Of a stretch of DNA of 64,000 nt, positions 42,101 to 54,455 are shown piece after piece (within the stretch, counting starts at the first letter, position 1; each line of letters starts with the position of its first letter). Both the position numbers and the translations under genes were made by a program. The notes beneath the pieces were generated by a model. The model was given only the letters and a program-made list of their open reading frames with translations, searched no databases and was not told where the DNA came from. The DNA comes from Hydractinia symbiolongicarpus (Eukaryota > Cnidaria > Hydrozoa > Anthoathecata > Hydractiniidae). The stretch lies in contig NC_079876.1 of the NCBI RefSeq assembly GCF_029227915.1, forward strand, positions 622,001 through 686,000, written 5' to 3'.

Positions 42101-45100
42101 GGAAAGTACCCAGTGAGTAAACTCATTTCCCGAACGAATTTTTAAATTATTTTTTCACCACTAAAACGCATGAGACTTGTAGTTTTCAGAAATGTTTTCA
42201 TTTTTGATGAGACGCTGAATAAAAGAAATTTAATCGCCGGCAAACGAAAACACGCCATTTCCCGTAAACCCCGGACTCGGCTCGCATAGTCAAAAGTATA
42301 CAAAGAAAGTACCCAGGGAGTAAACTCATTTCCCGAACGATTTTTTAAATTATTTTTTCACCACTAAAACGCATGAGACTTGTAGTTTTCAAAAATGTTT
42401 TCATTTTTGATGAGACGCTGAATAAAAGAAGTTTAATCGCCGGCAAACGAAAACCTGCGATTTCCCGTAAATCCCGGACTCGGCCCGTATACTCAAAAGT
42501 ATACAAAGAAAGTACCCAGGGAGTAAACTCATTTCCCAAACGATTTTTTAAATTATTATTTCACCACTAAAGCCCATGAGACTTGTAGTTTTTAAAAATG
42601 TTTTCATTTTTGATGAGACGCTGAATAAAAGATGTTTAATCGCCTGCAAACGAAAACCCACGATTTTCCGTAAATCCCGGACTCGGCCCGTATAGTTAAA
42701 AGTATACAAGGAAAGTACCCAGTGAGTAAACTCATTTCCCGAACGAATTTTTAAATTATTTTTTCACCACTAAAACGCATGAGACTTGTAGTTTTCAGAA
42801 ATGTTTTCATTTTTGATGAGACGCTGAATAAAAGAAATTTAATCGCCGGCAAACGAAAACCCGCCATTTCCCGTAAACCCCGGACTCGGCCCGCATAGTC
42901 AAAAGTATACAAAGAAAGTACCCAGGGAGTAAACTCATTTCCCGAACGATTTTTTAAATTATTTTTTCACCACTAAAACGCATGAGACTTGTAGTTTTCA
43001 AAAATTTTTTCATTTTTGATGAGACGCTGAATAAAAGAAGTTTAATCGCCGGCAAACGAAAAACTGCAATTTCCCGTAAATCCCGGACTCGGCCCGTATA
43101 GTCAAAAGTATACAAAGAAAGTACCCAGGGTGTAAACGCATTTCCCGAACGTTTTTTTAAATTATTTTTTCACCATTAAAACGCATGAGACTTGTAGTTT
43201 TAAAAAATGTTTTCATTTTTGATGAGACGCTGAATAAAAGAAGCTTAATCGCCGGCAAACGAAAACCTGCGATTTCCCGTAAATCCCGGACTCGGCCCGT
43301 ATACTCAAAAGTATACAAAGAAAGTACCCAGGGAGTAAACTCATTTCCCAAACGATTTTTTAAATTATTATTTCACCACTAAAGCCCACGAGACTTGTAG
43401 TTTTTAAAAATGTTTTCATTTTTGATGAGACGCCGAATAAAAGATGTTTAATCGCCGGCAAACGAAAACCCGCGATTTCCCGTAAATGCCGGACTCGGCC
43501 GGTATAGTCAAAAGTATACAAGGAAAGTACCCAGTGAGTAAACTCATTTCCCGAACGAATTTTTAAATTATTTTTTCACCACTAAAACGCATAAGACTTG
43601 TAGTTTTCAAAAATGTTTTCATTTTTGATGAGACGCTGAATAAAAGAAGTTTAATCGCCGGCAAACGAAAACCTGCGATTTCCCGTAAATCCCGGACCCG
43701 TCCGTATAGTCAAAAGTATACAAAGAAAGTACCCAGGGAGTAAACTCATTTCCCAAACGATTTTTTAAATTATTATTTCACCACTAAAGCCCATGAGACT
43801 TGTAGTTTTTAAAAATGTTTTCATTTTTAATGAGAGGCTGAATAAAAGAAGTTTAATCGCCGGCAAACGAAAACCTGCGATTTCCCGTACATCCTGGACT
43901 CGGCCCGTATAGTCAAAAGTATACAAAGAAAGTACCCAGGGAGTAAAGTCATTTCCCGAACGAATTTTTAAATTATTTTTTCACCACTAAAACGCATGAG
44001 ACTTGTAGTTTTCAGTAATGTTTTCATTTTTGATGAGACGCTGAATATAAGAAGTTTAATCGCCGGCAAACGAAAACCTGCGATTTCCCGTAAATCCCGG
44101 ACTCGGCCCGTATAGTCAAAAGTATACAAGGAAAGTACCCAGTGAGTAAACTTATTTCCCGAACGAATTTTTAAATTATTTTTTCACCACTAAAACGCAT
44201 GAGACTTGTAGTTTTTAAAAATGTTTTCATTTTTGATGAGACGCTGAATAAAAGAAGTTTAATCGCCGGCAAACGAAAACCTGCGATTTCCCGTAAATCC
44301 CGGACTCGGCCCGTATAGTCAAAAGTATACAAAGAAAGTACCCAGGGTGTAAACGCATTTCCCGAACGATTTTTTAAATTATTTTTTCACCACTAAAACG
44401 CATGAGACTTGTAGTTTTCAAAAATGTTTTCATTTTTGATGAGACGCTGAACAAAAGAAGTTTAATCGCCGGCAAACGAAAACCCGCGACTCCCCGTAAA
44501 TCCCGGCTTGGCCTGTATAGTCAAAAGTATACAAAGAAAGTACCCAGGGAGTAAACTCTTTTCCCGAACGATTTTTTAAATTATTTTTTCACCACTAAAA
44601 CGCATGAGACTTGTAGTTTTCAAAAATGTTTTTATTTTTAATGAGACGCTGAATAAAAGAAGTTTAATCGCCGGCAAACGAAAACCTGCGATTTCCCGTA
44701 AATCCTGGACTCGGCCCGTATAGTCAAAAGTATACAAAGAAAGTACCCAGGGAGTAAACTCATCTCCCAAACGATTTTTTAAATTATTATTTCACCACTA
44801 AAGCCCATAAGACTTGTAGTCTTTAAAATTGTTTTCATTTTTGATGAGACCTGAATAAAAGATGTTTAATCGCCTGCAAACGAAAACCCGCGATTTCCCG
44901 TAAATCCCGGACTCGGCCCATATAGTTAAAAGTATCCAAGGAAAGTACCCAGTGAGTAAACTCATTTCCCGAACGAATTTTTAAATTATTTTTTCACCAC
45001 TAAAACGCATGAGACTTGTAGTTTTCAGTAATGTTTTCATTTTTGATGAGACGCTGAATATAAGAAGTTTAATCGCCGGCAAACGAAAACCTGCGATTTC

Positions 45101-48100
45101 CCGTAAATCCCGGACTCGGCCCGTATAGTCAAAAGTATACAAAGAAAGTACCCAGGGTGTAAACGCATTTCCCGAACGATTTTTTAAATTATTTTTTCAC
45201 CACTAAAACGCATGAGACTTGTAGTTTTCAAAAATGTTTTCATTTTTGATGAGACGCTGAACAAAAGAAGTTTAATCGCCGGCAAACGAAAACCCGCGAC
45301 TCCCCGTAAATCCCGGCTTGGCCTGTATAGTCAAAAGTATACAAAGAAAGTACCCAGGGAGTAAACTCTTTTCCCAAACGATTTTTTAAATTATTATTTC
45401 ACCACTAAAGCCCATGAGACTTGTAGTTTTTAAAAATGTTTTCATTTTTAATGAGAGGCTGAATAAAAGAAGTTTAATCGCCGGCAAACGAAAACCTGCG
45501 ATTTCCCGTACATCCTGGACTCGGCCCGTATAGTCAAAAGTATACAAAGAAAGTACCCAGGGAGTAAAGTCATTTCCCGAACGAATTTTTAAATTATTTT
45601 TTCACCACTAAAACGCATGAGACTTGTAGTTTTCAGTAATGTTTTCATTTTTGATGAGACGCTGAATATAAGAAGTTTAATCGCCGGCAAACGAAAACCT
45701 GCGATTTCCCGTAAATCCCGGACTCGGCCCGTATAGTCAAAAGTATACAAGGAAAGTACCCAGTGAGTAAACTTATTTCCCGAACGAATTTTTAAATTAT
45801 TTTTTCACCACTAAAACGCATGAGACTTGTAGTTTTTAAAAATGTTTTCATTTTTGATGAGACGCTGAATAAAAGAAGTTTAATCGCCGGCAAACGAAAA
45901 CCTGCGATTTCCCGTAAATCCCGGACTCGGCCCGTATAGTCAAAAGTATACAAGGAAAGTACCCAGTGAGTAAACTTATTTCCCGAACGAATTTTTAAAT
46001 TATTTTTTCACCACTAAAACGCATGAGACTTGTAGTTTTTAAAAATGTTTTCATTTTTGATGAGACGCTGAATAAAAGAAGTTTAATCGCCGGCAAACGA
46101 AAACCTGCGATTTCCCGTAAATCCCGGACTCGGCCCGTATAGTCAAAAGTATACAAAGAAAGTACCCAGGGAGTAAACTCTTTTCCCGAACGATTTTTTA
46201 AATTATTTTTTCACCACTAAAACGCATGAGACTTGTAGTTTTCAAAAATGTTTTTATTTTTAATGAGACGCTGAATAAAAGAAGTTTAATCGCCGGCAAA
46301 CGAAAACCTGCGATTTCCCGTAAATCCTGGACTCGGCCCGTATAGTCAAAAGTATACAAAGAAAGTACCCAGGGAGTAAACTCATCTCCCAAACGATTTT
46401 TTAAATTATTATTTCACCACTAAAGCCCATAAGACTTGTAGTCTTTAAAATTGTTTTCATTTTTGATGAGACCTGAATAAAAGATGTTTAATCGCCTGCA
46501 AACGAAAACCCGCGATTTCCCGTAAATCCCGGACTCGGCCCATATAGTTAAAAGTATCCAAGGAAAGTACCCAGTGAGTAAACTCATTTCCCGAACGAAT
46601 TTTTAAATTATTTTTTCACCACTAAAACGCATGAGACTTGTAGTTTTCAGTAATGTTTTCATTTTTGATGAGACGCTGAATATAAGAAGTTTAATCGCCG
46701 GCAAACGAAAACCTGCGATTTCCCGTACATCCTGGACTCGGCCCGTATAGTCAAAAGTATACAAAGAAAGTACCCAGGGAGTAAAGTCATTTCCCGAACG
46801 AATTTTTAAATTATTTTTTCACCACTAAAACGCATGAGACTTGTAGTTTTCAGTAATGTTTTCATTTTTGATGAGACGCTGAATATAAGAAGTTTAATCG
46901 CCGGCAAACGAAAACCTGCGATTTCCCGTAAATCCCGGACTCGGCCCGTATAGTCAAAAGTATACAAGGAAAGTACCCAGTGAGTAAACTTATTTCCCGA
47001 ACGAATTTTTAAATTATTTTTTCACCACTAAAACGCATGAGACTTGTAGTTTTTAAAAATGTTTTCATTTTTGATGAGACGCTGAATAAAAGAAGTTTAA
47101 TCGCCGGCAAACGAAAACCTGCGATTTCCCGTAAATCCCGGACTCGGCCCGTATAGTCAAAAGTATACAAAGAAAGTACCCAGGGTGTAAACGCATTTCC
47201 CGAACGATTTTTTAAATTATTTTTTCACCACTAAAACGCATGAGACTTGTAGTTTTCAAAAATGTTTTCATTTTTGATGAGACGCTGAACAAAAGAAGTT
47301 TAATCGCCGGCAAACGAAAACCCGCGACTCCCCGTAAATCCCGGCTTGGCCTGTATAGTCAAAAGTATACAAAGAAAGTACCCAGGGAGTAAACTCTTTT
47401 CCCGAACGATTTTTTAAATTATTTTTTCACCACTAAAACGCATGAGACTTGTAGTTTTCAAAAATGTTTTTATTTTTAATGAGACGCTGAATAAAAGAAG
47501 TTTAATCGCCGGCAAACGAAAACCTGCGATTTCCCGTAAATCCTGGACTCGGCCCGTATAGTCAAAAGTATACAAAGAAAGTACCCAGGGAGTAAACTCA
47601 TCTCCCAAACGATTTTTTAAATTATTATTTCACCACTAAAGCCCATAAGACTTGTAGTCTTTAAAATTGTTTTCATTTTTGATGAGACCTGAATAAAAGA
47701 TGTTTAATCGCCTGCAAACGAAAACCCGCGATTTCCCGTAAATCCCGGACTCGGCCCATATAGTTAAAAGTATCCAAGGAAAGTACCCAGTGAGTAAACT
47801 CATTTCCCGAACGAATTTTTAAATTATTTTTTCACCACTAAAACGCATGAGACTTGTAGTTTTCAGTAATGTTTTCATTTTTGATGAGACGCTGAATATA
47901 AGAAGTTTAATCGCCGGCAAACGAAAACCTGCGATTTCCCGTAAATCCCGGACTCGGCCCGTATAGTCAAAAGTATACAAAGAAAGTACCCAGGGTGTAA
48001 ACGCATTTCCCGAACGATTTTTTAAATTATTTTTTCACCACTAAAACGCATGAGACTTGTAGTTTTCAAAAATGTTTTCATTTTTGATGAGACGCTGAAC

Positions 48101-48673
48101 AAAAGAAGTTTAATCGCCGGCAAACGAAAACCCGCGACTCCCCGTAAATCCCGGCTTGGCCTGTATAGTCAAAAGTATACAAAGAAAGTACCCAGGGAGT
48201 AAACTCTTTTCCCGAACGATTTTTTAAATTATTTTTTCACCACTAAAACGCATGAGACTTGTAGTTTTCAAAAATGTTTTTATTTTTAATGAGACGCTGA
48301 ATAAAAGAAGTTTAATCGCCGGCAAACGAAAACCTGCGATTTCCCGTAAATCCTGGACTCGGCCCGTATAGTCAAAAGTATACAAAGAAAGTACCCAGGG
48401 AGTAAACTCATCTCCCAAACGATTTTTTAAATTATTATTTCACCACTAAAGCCCATAAGACTTGTAGTCTTTAAAATTGTTTTCATTTTTGATGAGACCT
48501 GAATAAAAGATGTTTAATCGCCTGCAAACGAAAACCCGCGATTTCCCGTAAATCACGGACTCGGCCCATATAGTTAAAAGTATCCAAGGAAAGTACCCAG
48601 TGAGTAAACTCATTTCCCAAACGAATTTTTAAATTATTTTTTCACCACTAAAACGCATGAGACTTGTAGTTTT

Positions 48674-49660
48674 GTTTCAAAAACTACATTTCATTGAATT
48701 TGTAACAGTATCAATCCATTTGTGTTACTTACTCAATTGGACTCCAAGAAATAACATTCTTCCTAATTTGACATGATTGCCGCAACTCAGCGATTACACT
48801 GGTCCCTGTGGTAGCGCTTCATTTGAAAAGTAAGATAAAAAAATCACGTTTTAGCCGTGTGACAAATCCTAGCCGTTAGCGCGCGCTGAAGAAATAGAGA
48901 CAGTTTCAAATACTACTTTTCACGGACTTTCTATCGATGTCAGTCCGTTTGAGTAACAACGGTTGGGTCACATATTCGTACCAACATGTATTTAGCGATA
49001 TTTTTCCAATATTACTAGGTTGCATCGGTTTTAGCAGTGAAACGATTGACTGTGGTACTTTATTGAACGAACTTTGGACTGTGACCTGATAAATGTGATA
49101 AATGAGACAATTGAACTCCAAGACATGACATTCTTCCTAATTTGATGTGCTTGCTGGAACTCAGCGATTACACTGGGCGCTGTGGTAGCGCTTCATTTAA
49201 AAATTTAGATAAATAAGTCATTCTTTACCGTGGCACCAATCCTAGCCGTTATCGCGCGCTGAAGAATAGCGACAGTTTCAAAAACTACATTTCATTGACT
49301 TTTTAACGGTGTCAGTCCGTTTGAGTTACAATCGTTGGGTCACATATTCGTACCAACATGTATTTAGCGATATTTATCTGTTATTACTAGGTTGCATCGC
49401 TTTTAAAAGTGAAACGATTGAATGTGGTACTTAATTGAACGAACTTTGGACTGTGACCTGATAAATGGGATAAATGAGACAATTGGACTCCAAGAAATAA
49501 CATTCTTCCTAATTTGATGTGCTTGCCGAAACTCAGCGATTACCCTGGGCGCTGTGGTAGCGCTTCATTTAAAAATTTAGATAAATAAGTCATTCTTTAC
49601 TGTGGCACCAATCCTAGCCCTTATCACGCGCTGAAGAATAGCGACAGTTTCAAAAACTAC
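48674..49660. repeat. Second satellite family, 987 bp block, copy 1
   Basis: Unrelated to the 203 bp monomer. Built of three units starting GTTTCAAA(A/T)ACTAC: a 229 bp shortened unit (48674-48902), then two 372 bp units (48903-49274 and 49275-49646), and a final partial start. Recurrent boxes are GGACTCCAAGAAATAACATT, CTCAGCGATTACACTGG and TCCTAGCCGTTA. No gene is visible; a 71-codon antisense frame is not supported. Confidence 0.92.
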
Positions 49661-50868
49661 GTTTCATTTTTGATGAAACGCTGAATAAAAGAAGTTTAAT
49701 CGCCGGCAAACGAAAACCTGCGATTTCCCGTAAATTCTGGACTCGGCCCGTATAGTCAAAAGTATACAAAGAAAGTACCCAGGGTGTAAACGCATTTCCC
49801 GAACGATTTTTTAAATTATTTTTTCACCACTAAAACGCATGAGACTTGTAGTTTTCAAAAATGTTTTCATTATTGATGAGACGCTGAATAAAAGAAGTTT
49901 AATCGCCGGCAAACGAAAACCTGCGACTCCCCGTAAATCCCGGCTTGGCCCGTATAGTCAAAAGTATACAAAGAAAGTACCCAGGGAGTAAACTCTTTTC
50001 CCGAACGATTTTTTAAATTATTTTTTCACCACTAAAACGCATGAGACTTGTAGTTTTCAAAAATGTTTTCATTTTTAATGAGACGCTGAATAAAAGAAGT
50101 TTAATCGCCGGCAAACGAAAACCTGCGATTTCCCGTAAATCCTGGACTCGGCCCGTATAGTCAAAAGTATACAAAGAAAGTACCCAGGGAGTAAACTCAT
50201 CTCCCAAACGATTTTTTAAATTATTATTTCACCACTAAAGCCCATGAGACTTGTAGTTTTTAAAATTGTTTTAATTTTTGATGAGACCTGAATAAAAGAT
50301 GTTTAATCGCCGGCAAACGAAAACCCGCGATTTCCCGTAAATCCCGGACTCGGCCCGTATAGTCAAAAGTATACAAAGAAAGTACCCAGGGAGTAAACTC
50401 ATTTCCCAAACGATTTTTTAAATTATTATTTTACCACTAAAGCCCATGAGACTTGTAGTTTTTAAAATTGTTTTCATTTTTGATGAGACGCTGAATATAA
50501 GAAGTTTAATCGCCGGCAAACAAAAACCTGCGATTTCCCGTAAATCCCGGACTCGGCCCGTATAGTCAAAAGTATACAAGGAAAGTACCCAGTGAGTAAA
50601 CTTATTTCCCGAACGAATTTTTAAATTATTTTTTCACCACTAAAACGCATGAGACTTGTAGTTTTCAGAAATGTTTTCATTTTTGATAAGACGCTGAATA
50701 TAAGAAGTTTAATCGCCGGCAAACAAAAACCTGCGATTTCCCGTAAATCCCGGACTCGGCCCGTATAGTCAAAAGTATACAAGGAAAGTACCCAGTGAGT
50801 AAACTTATTTCCCGAACGAATTTTTAAATTATTTTTTCACCACTAAAACGCATGAGACTTGTAGTTTT
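49661..50868. repeat. 203 bp satellite between block copies 1 and 2
   Basis: About six monomers. The first is entered mid-unit at GTTTCATTTTTGATGAAACG, aligned with the main satellite's GTTTTCATTTTTGATGAGACG. No gene. Confidence 0.92.
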
Positions 50869-51855
50869 GTTTCAAAAACTACATTTCATTGAATTTGTAA
50901 CAGTATCAATCCATTTGTGTTACTTACTCAATTGGACTCCAAGAAATAACATTCTTCCTAATTTGACATGATTGCCGCAACTCAGCGATTACACTGGTCC
51001 CTGTGGTAGCGCTTCATTTGAAAAGTAAGATAAAAAAATCACGTTTTAGCCGTGTGACAAATCCTAGCCGTTAGCGCGCGCTGAAGAAATAGAGACAGTT
51101 TCAAATACTACTTTTCACGGACTTTCTATCGATGTCAGTCCGTTTGAGTAACAACGGTTGGGTCACATATTCGTACCAACATGTATTTAGCGATATTTTT
51201 CCAATATTACTAGGTTGCATCGGTTTTAGCAGTGAAACGATTGACTGTGGTACTTTATTGAACGAACTTTGGACTGTGACCTGATAAATGTGATAAATGA
51301 GACAATTGAACTCCAAGACATGACATTCTTCCTAATTTGATGTGCTTGCTGGAACTCAGCGATTACACTGGGCGCTGTGGTAGCGCTTCATTTAAAAATT
51401 TAGATAAATAAGTCATTCTTTACCGTGGCACCAATCCTAGCCGTTATCGCGCGCTGAAGAATAGCGACAGTTTCAAAAACTACATTTCATTGACTTTTTA
51501 ACGGTGTCAGTCCGTTTGAGTTACAATCGTTGGGTCACATATTCGTACCAACATGTATTTAGCGATATTTATCTGTTATTACTAGGTTGCATCGCTTTTA
51601 AAAGTGAAACGATTGAATGTGGTACTTAATTGAACGAACTTTGGACTGTGACCTGATAAATGGGATAAATGAGACAATTGGACTCCAAGAAATAACATTC
51701 TTCCTAATTTGATGTGCTTGCCGGAACTCAGCGATTACCCTGGGCGCTGTGGTAGCGCTTCATTTAAAAATTTAGATAAATAAGTCATTCTTTACTGTGG
51801 CACCAATCCTAGCCCTTATCACGCGCTGAAGAATAGCGACAGTTTCAAAAACTAC
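50869..51855. repeat. Second satellite family, 987 bp block, copy 2
   Basis: Nearly identical to 48674-49660 and the same length, starting 2195 bp later. Confidence 0.92.
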
Positions 51856-53468
51856 GTTTCATTTTTGATGAAACGCTGAATAAAAGAAGTTTAATCGCCG
51901 GCAAACGAAAACCTGCGATTTCCCGTAAATTCTGGACTCGGCCCGTATAGTCAAATGTATACAAAGAAAGTACCCAGGGTGTAAACGCATTTCCCGAACG
52001 ATTTTTTAAATTATTTTTTCACCACTAAAACGCATGAGACTTGTAGTTTTCAAAAATGTTTTCATTATTGATGAGACGCTGAATAAAAGAAGTTTAATCG
52101 CCGGCAAACGCTAACCTGCGACTCCCCGTAAATCCCGGCTTGGCCCGTATAGTCAAAAGTATACAAAGAAAGTACCCAGGGAGTAAACTCTTTTCCCGAA
52201 CGATTTTTTAAATTATTTTTTCACCACTAAAACGCATGAGACTTGTAGTTTTCAAAAATGTTTTCATTTTTAATGAGACGCTGAATAAAAGAAGTTTAAT
52301 CGCCGGCAAACGAAAACCTGCGATTTCCCGTAAATCCTGGACTCGGCCCGTATAGTCAAAAGTATACAAAGAAAGTACCCAGGGAGTAAACTCATCTCCC
52401 AAACGATTTTTTAAATTATTATTTCACCACTAAAGCCCATGAGACTTGTAGTTTTTAAAATTGTTTTAATTTTTGATGAGACCTGAATAAAAGATGTTTA
52501 ATCGCCGGCAAACGAAAACCCGCGATTTCCCGTAAATCCCGGACTCGGCCCGTATAGTCAAAAGTATACAAAGAAAGTACCCAGGGAGTAAACTCATTTC
52601 CCAAACGATTTTTTAAATTATTATTTTACCACTAAAGCCCATGAGACTTGTAGTTTTTAAAATTGTTTTCATTTTTGATGAGACGCTGAATATAAGAAGT
52701 TTAATCGCCGGCAAACAAAAACCTGCGATTTCCCGTAAATCCCGGACTCGGCCCGTATAGTCAAAAGTATACAAGGAAAGTACCCAGTGAGTAAACTTAT
52801 TTCCCGAACGAATTTTTAAATTATTTTTTCACCACTAAAACGCATGAGACTTGTAGTTTTTAAAAATGTTTTCATTTTTGATGAAATGCTGAATAAAAGA
52901 AGTTTAATCGCCGGCAAACGAAAACCTGCGATTTCCCGTAAATCCTGGACTCGGCCCGTATAGTCAAAAGTATACAAAGAAAGTACCCAGGGTGTAAACG
53001 CATTTCCCGAACGAATTTTTAAATTATTTTTTCACCACTAAAACGCATGAGACTTGTAGTTTTCAAAAATGTTTTCATTTTTGATGAGACGCTGAATAAA
53101 AGAAGTTTAATCGCCGGCAAACGAAAACCTGCCACTCCCCGTAAATCCCGGCTTGGCCCGTATAGTCAAAAGTATACAAAGAAAGTACCCAGGGAGTAAA
53201 CTCTTTTCCCGAACGATTTTTTAAATTATTTTTTCACCACTAAAACGCATGAGACTTGAAGTTTTCAAAAATGTTTTCATTTTTAATGAGACGCTGAATA
53301 AAAACAGTTTAATCGCCGGCAAACGAAAACCTGCGATTTCCCGTAAATCCCGGACTCGGCCCGTATAGTCAAAAGTATACAAGGAAAGTACCCAGTGAGT
53401 AAACTTATTTCCCGAACGAATTTTTAAATTATTTTTTCACCACTAAAGCCCATGAGACTTGTAGTTTT
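51856..53468. repeat. 203 bp satellite between block copies 2 and 3
   Basis: About eight monomers, two more than the previous spacer, which accounts for the 405 bp longer spacing of the third block. No gene. Confidence 0.92.
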
Positions 53469-54455
53469 GTTTCAAAAACTACATTTCATTGAATTTGTAA
53501 CAGTATCAATCCATTTGTGTTACTTACTCAATTGGACTCCAAGAAATAACATTCTTCCTAATTTGACATGATTGCCGCAACTCAGCGATTACACTGGTCC
53601 CTGTGGTAGCGCTTCATTTGAAAAGTAAGATAAAAAAATCACGTTTTAGCCGTGTGACAAATCCTAGCCGTTAGCGCGCGCTGAAGAAATAGAGACAGTT
53701 TCAAATACTACTTTTCACGGACTTTCTATCGATGTTAGTCCGTTTGAGTAACAACGGTTGGGTCACATATTCGTACCAACATGTATTTAGCGATATTTTT
53801 CCAATATTACTAGGTTGCATCGGTTTTAGCAGTGAAACGATTGACTGTGGTACTTTATTGAACGAACTTTGGACTGTGACCTGATAAATGTGATAAATGA
53901 GACAATTGAACTCCAAGACATGACATTCTTCCTAATTTGATGTGCTTGCTGGAACTCAGCGATTACACTGGGCGCTGTGGTAGCGCTTCATTTAAAAATT
54001 TAGATAAATAAGTCATTCTTTACCGTGGCACCAATCCTAGCCGTTATCGCGCGCTGAAGAATAGCGACAGTTTCAAAAACTACATTTCATTGACTTTTTA
54101 ACGGTGTCAGTCCGTTTGAGTTACAATCGTTGGGTCACATATTCGTACCAACATGTATTTAGCGATATTTATCTGTTATTACTAGGTTGCATCGCTTTTA
54201 AAAGTGAAACGATTGAATGTGGTACTTAATTGAACGAACTTTGGACTGTGACCTGATAAATGGGATAAATGAGACAATTGGACTCCAAGAAATAACATTC
54301 TTCCTAATTTGATGTGCTTGCCGGAACTCAGCGATTACCCTGGGCGCTGTGGTAGCGCTTCATTTAAAAATTTAGATAAATAAGTCATTCTTTACTGTGG
54401 CACCAATCCTAGCCCTTATCACGCGCTGAAGAATAGCGACAGTTTCAAAAACTAC
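53469..54455. repeat. Second satellite family, 987 bp block, copy 3
   Basis: Nearly identical to the two earlier copies, starting 2600 bp after copy 2. One visible difference is GATGTTAGTCCG near 53752 instead of GATGTCAGTCCG. Confidence 0.92.

Larger units (their letters stand above)
19397..48673. repeat. Satellite array, right flank (about 203 bp monomers)
   Basis: About 144 monomers of the same family as the left flank, without any gene. Sequence classes recur in fixed orders, giving higher-order repeats. The classes are marked by CCCAGTGAGTAAACTTATTT, CCCAGGGTGTAAACGCATTT, CCCAGGGAGTAAACTCTTTT and CTCATCTCCC. Antisense 64-codon frames appear only in some classes and are not supported as genes. 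Confidence 0.97.

Noticed and set aside
48906-49121. 71-codon antisense frame in the 987 bp block (also 51101 and 53701)
   Set aside because: Identical because the blocks are duplicated; no family match and the sister 372 bp unit does not keep the frame.
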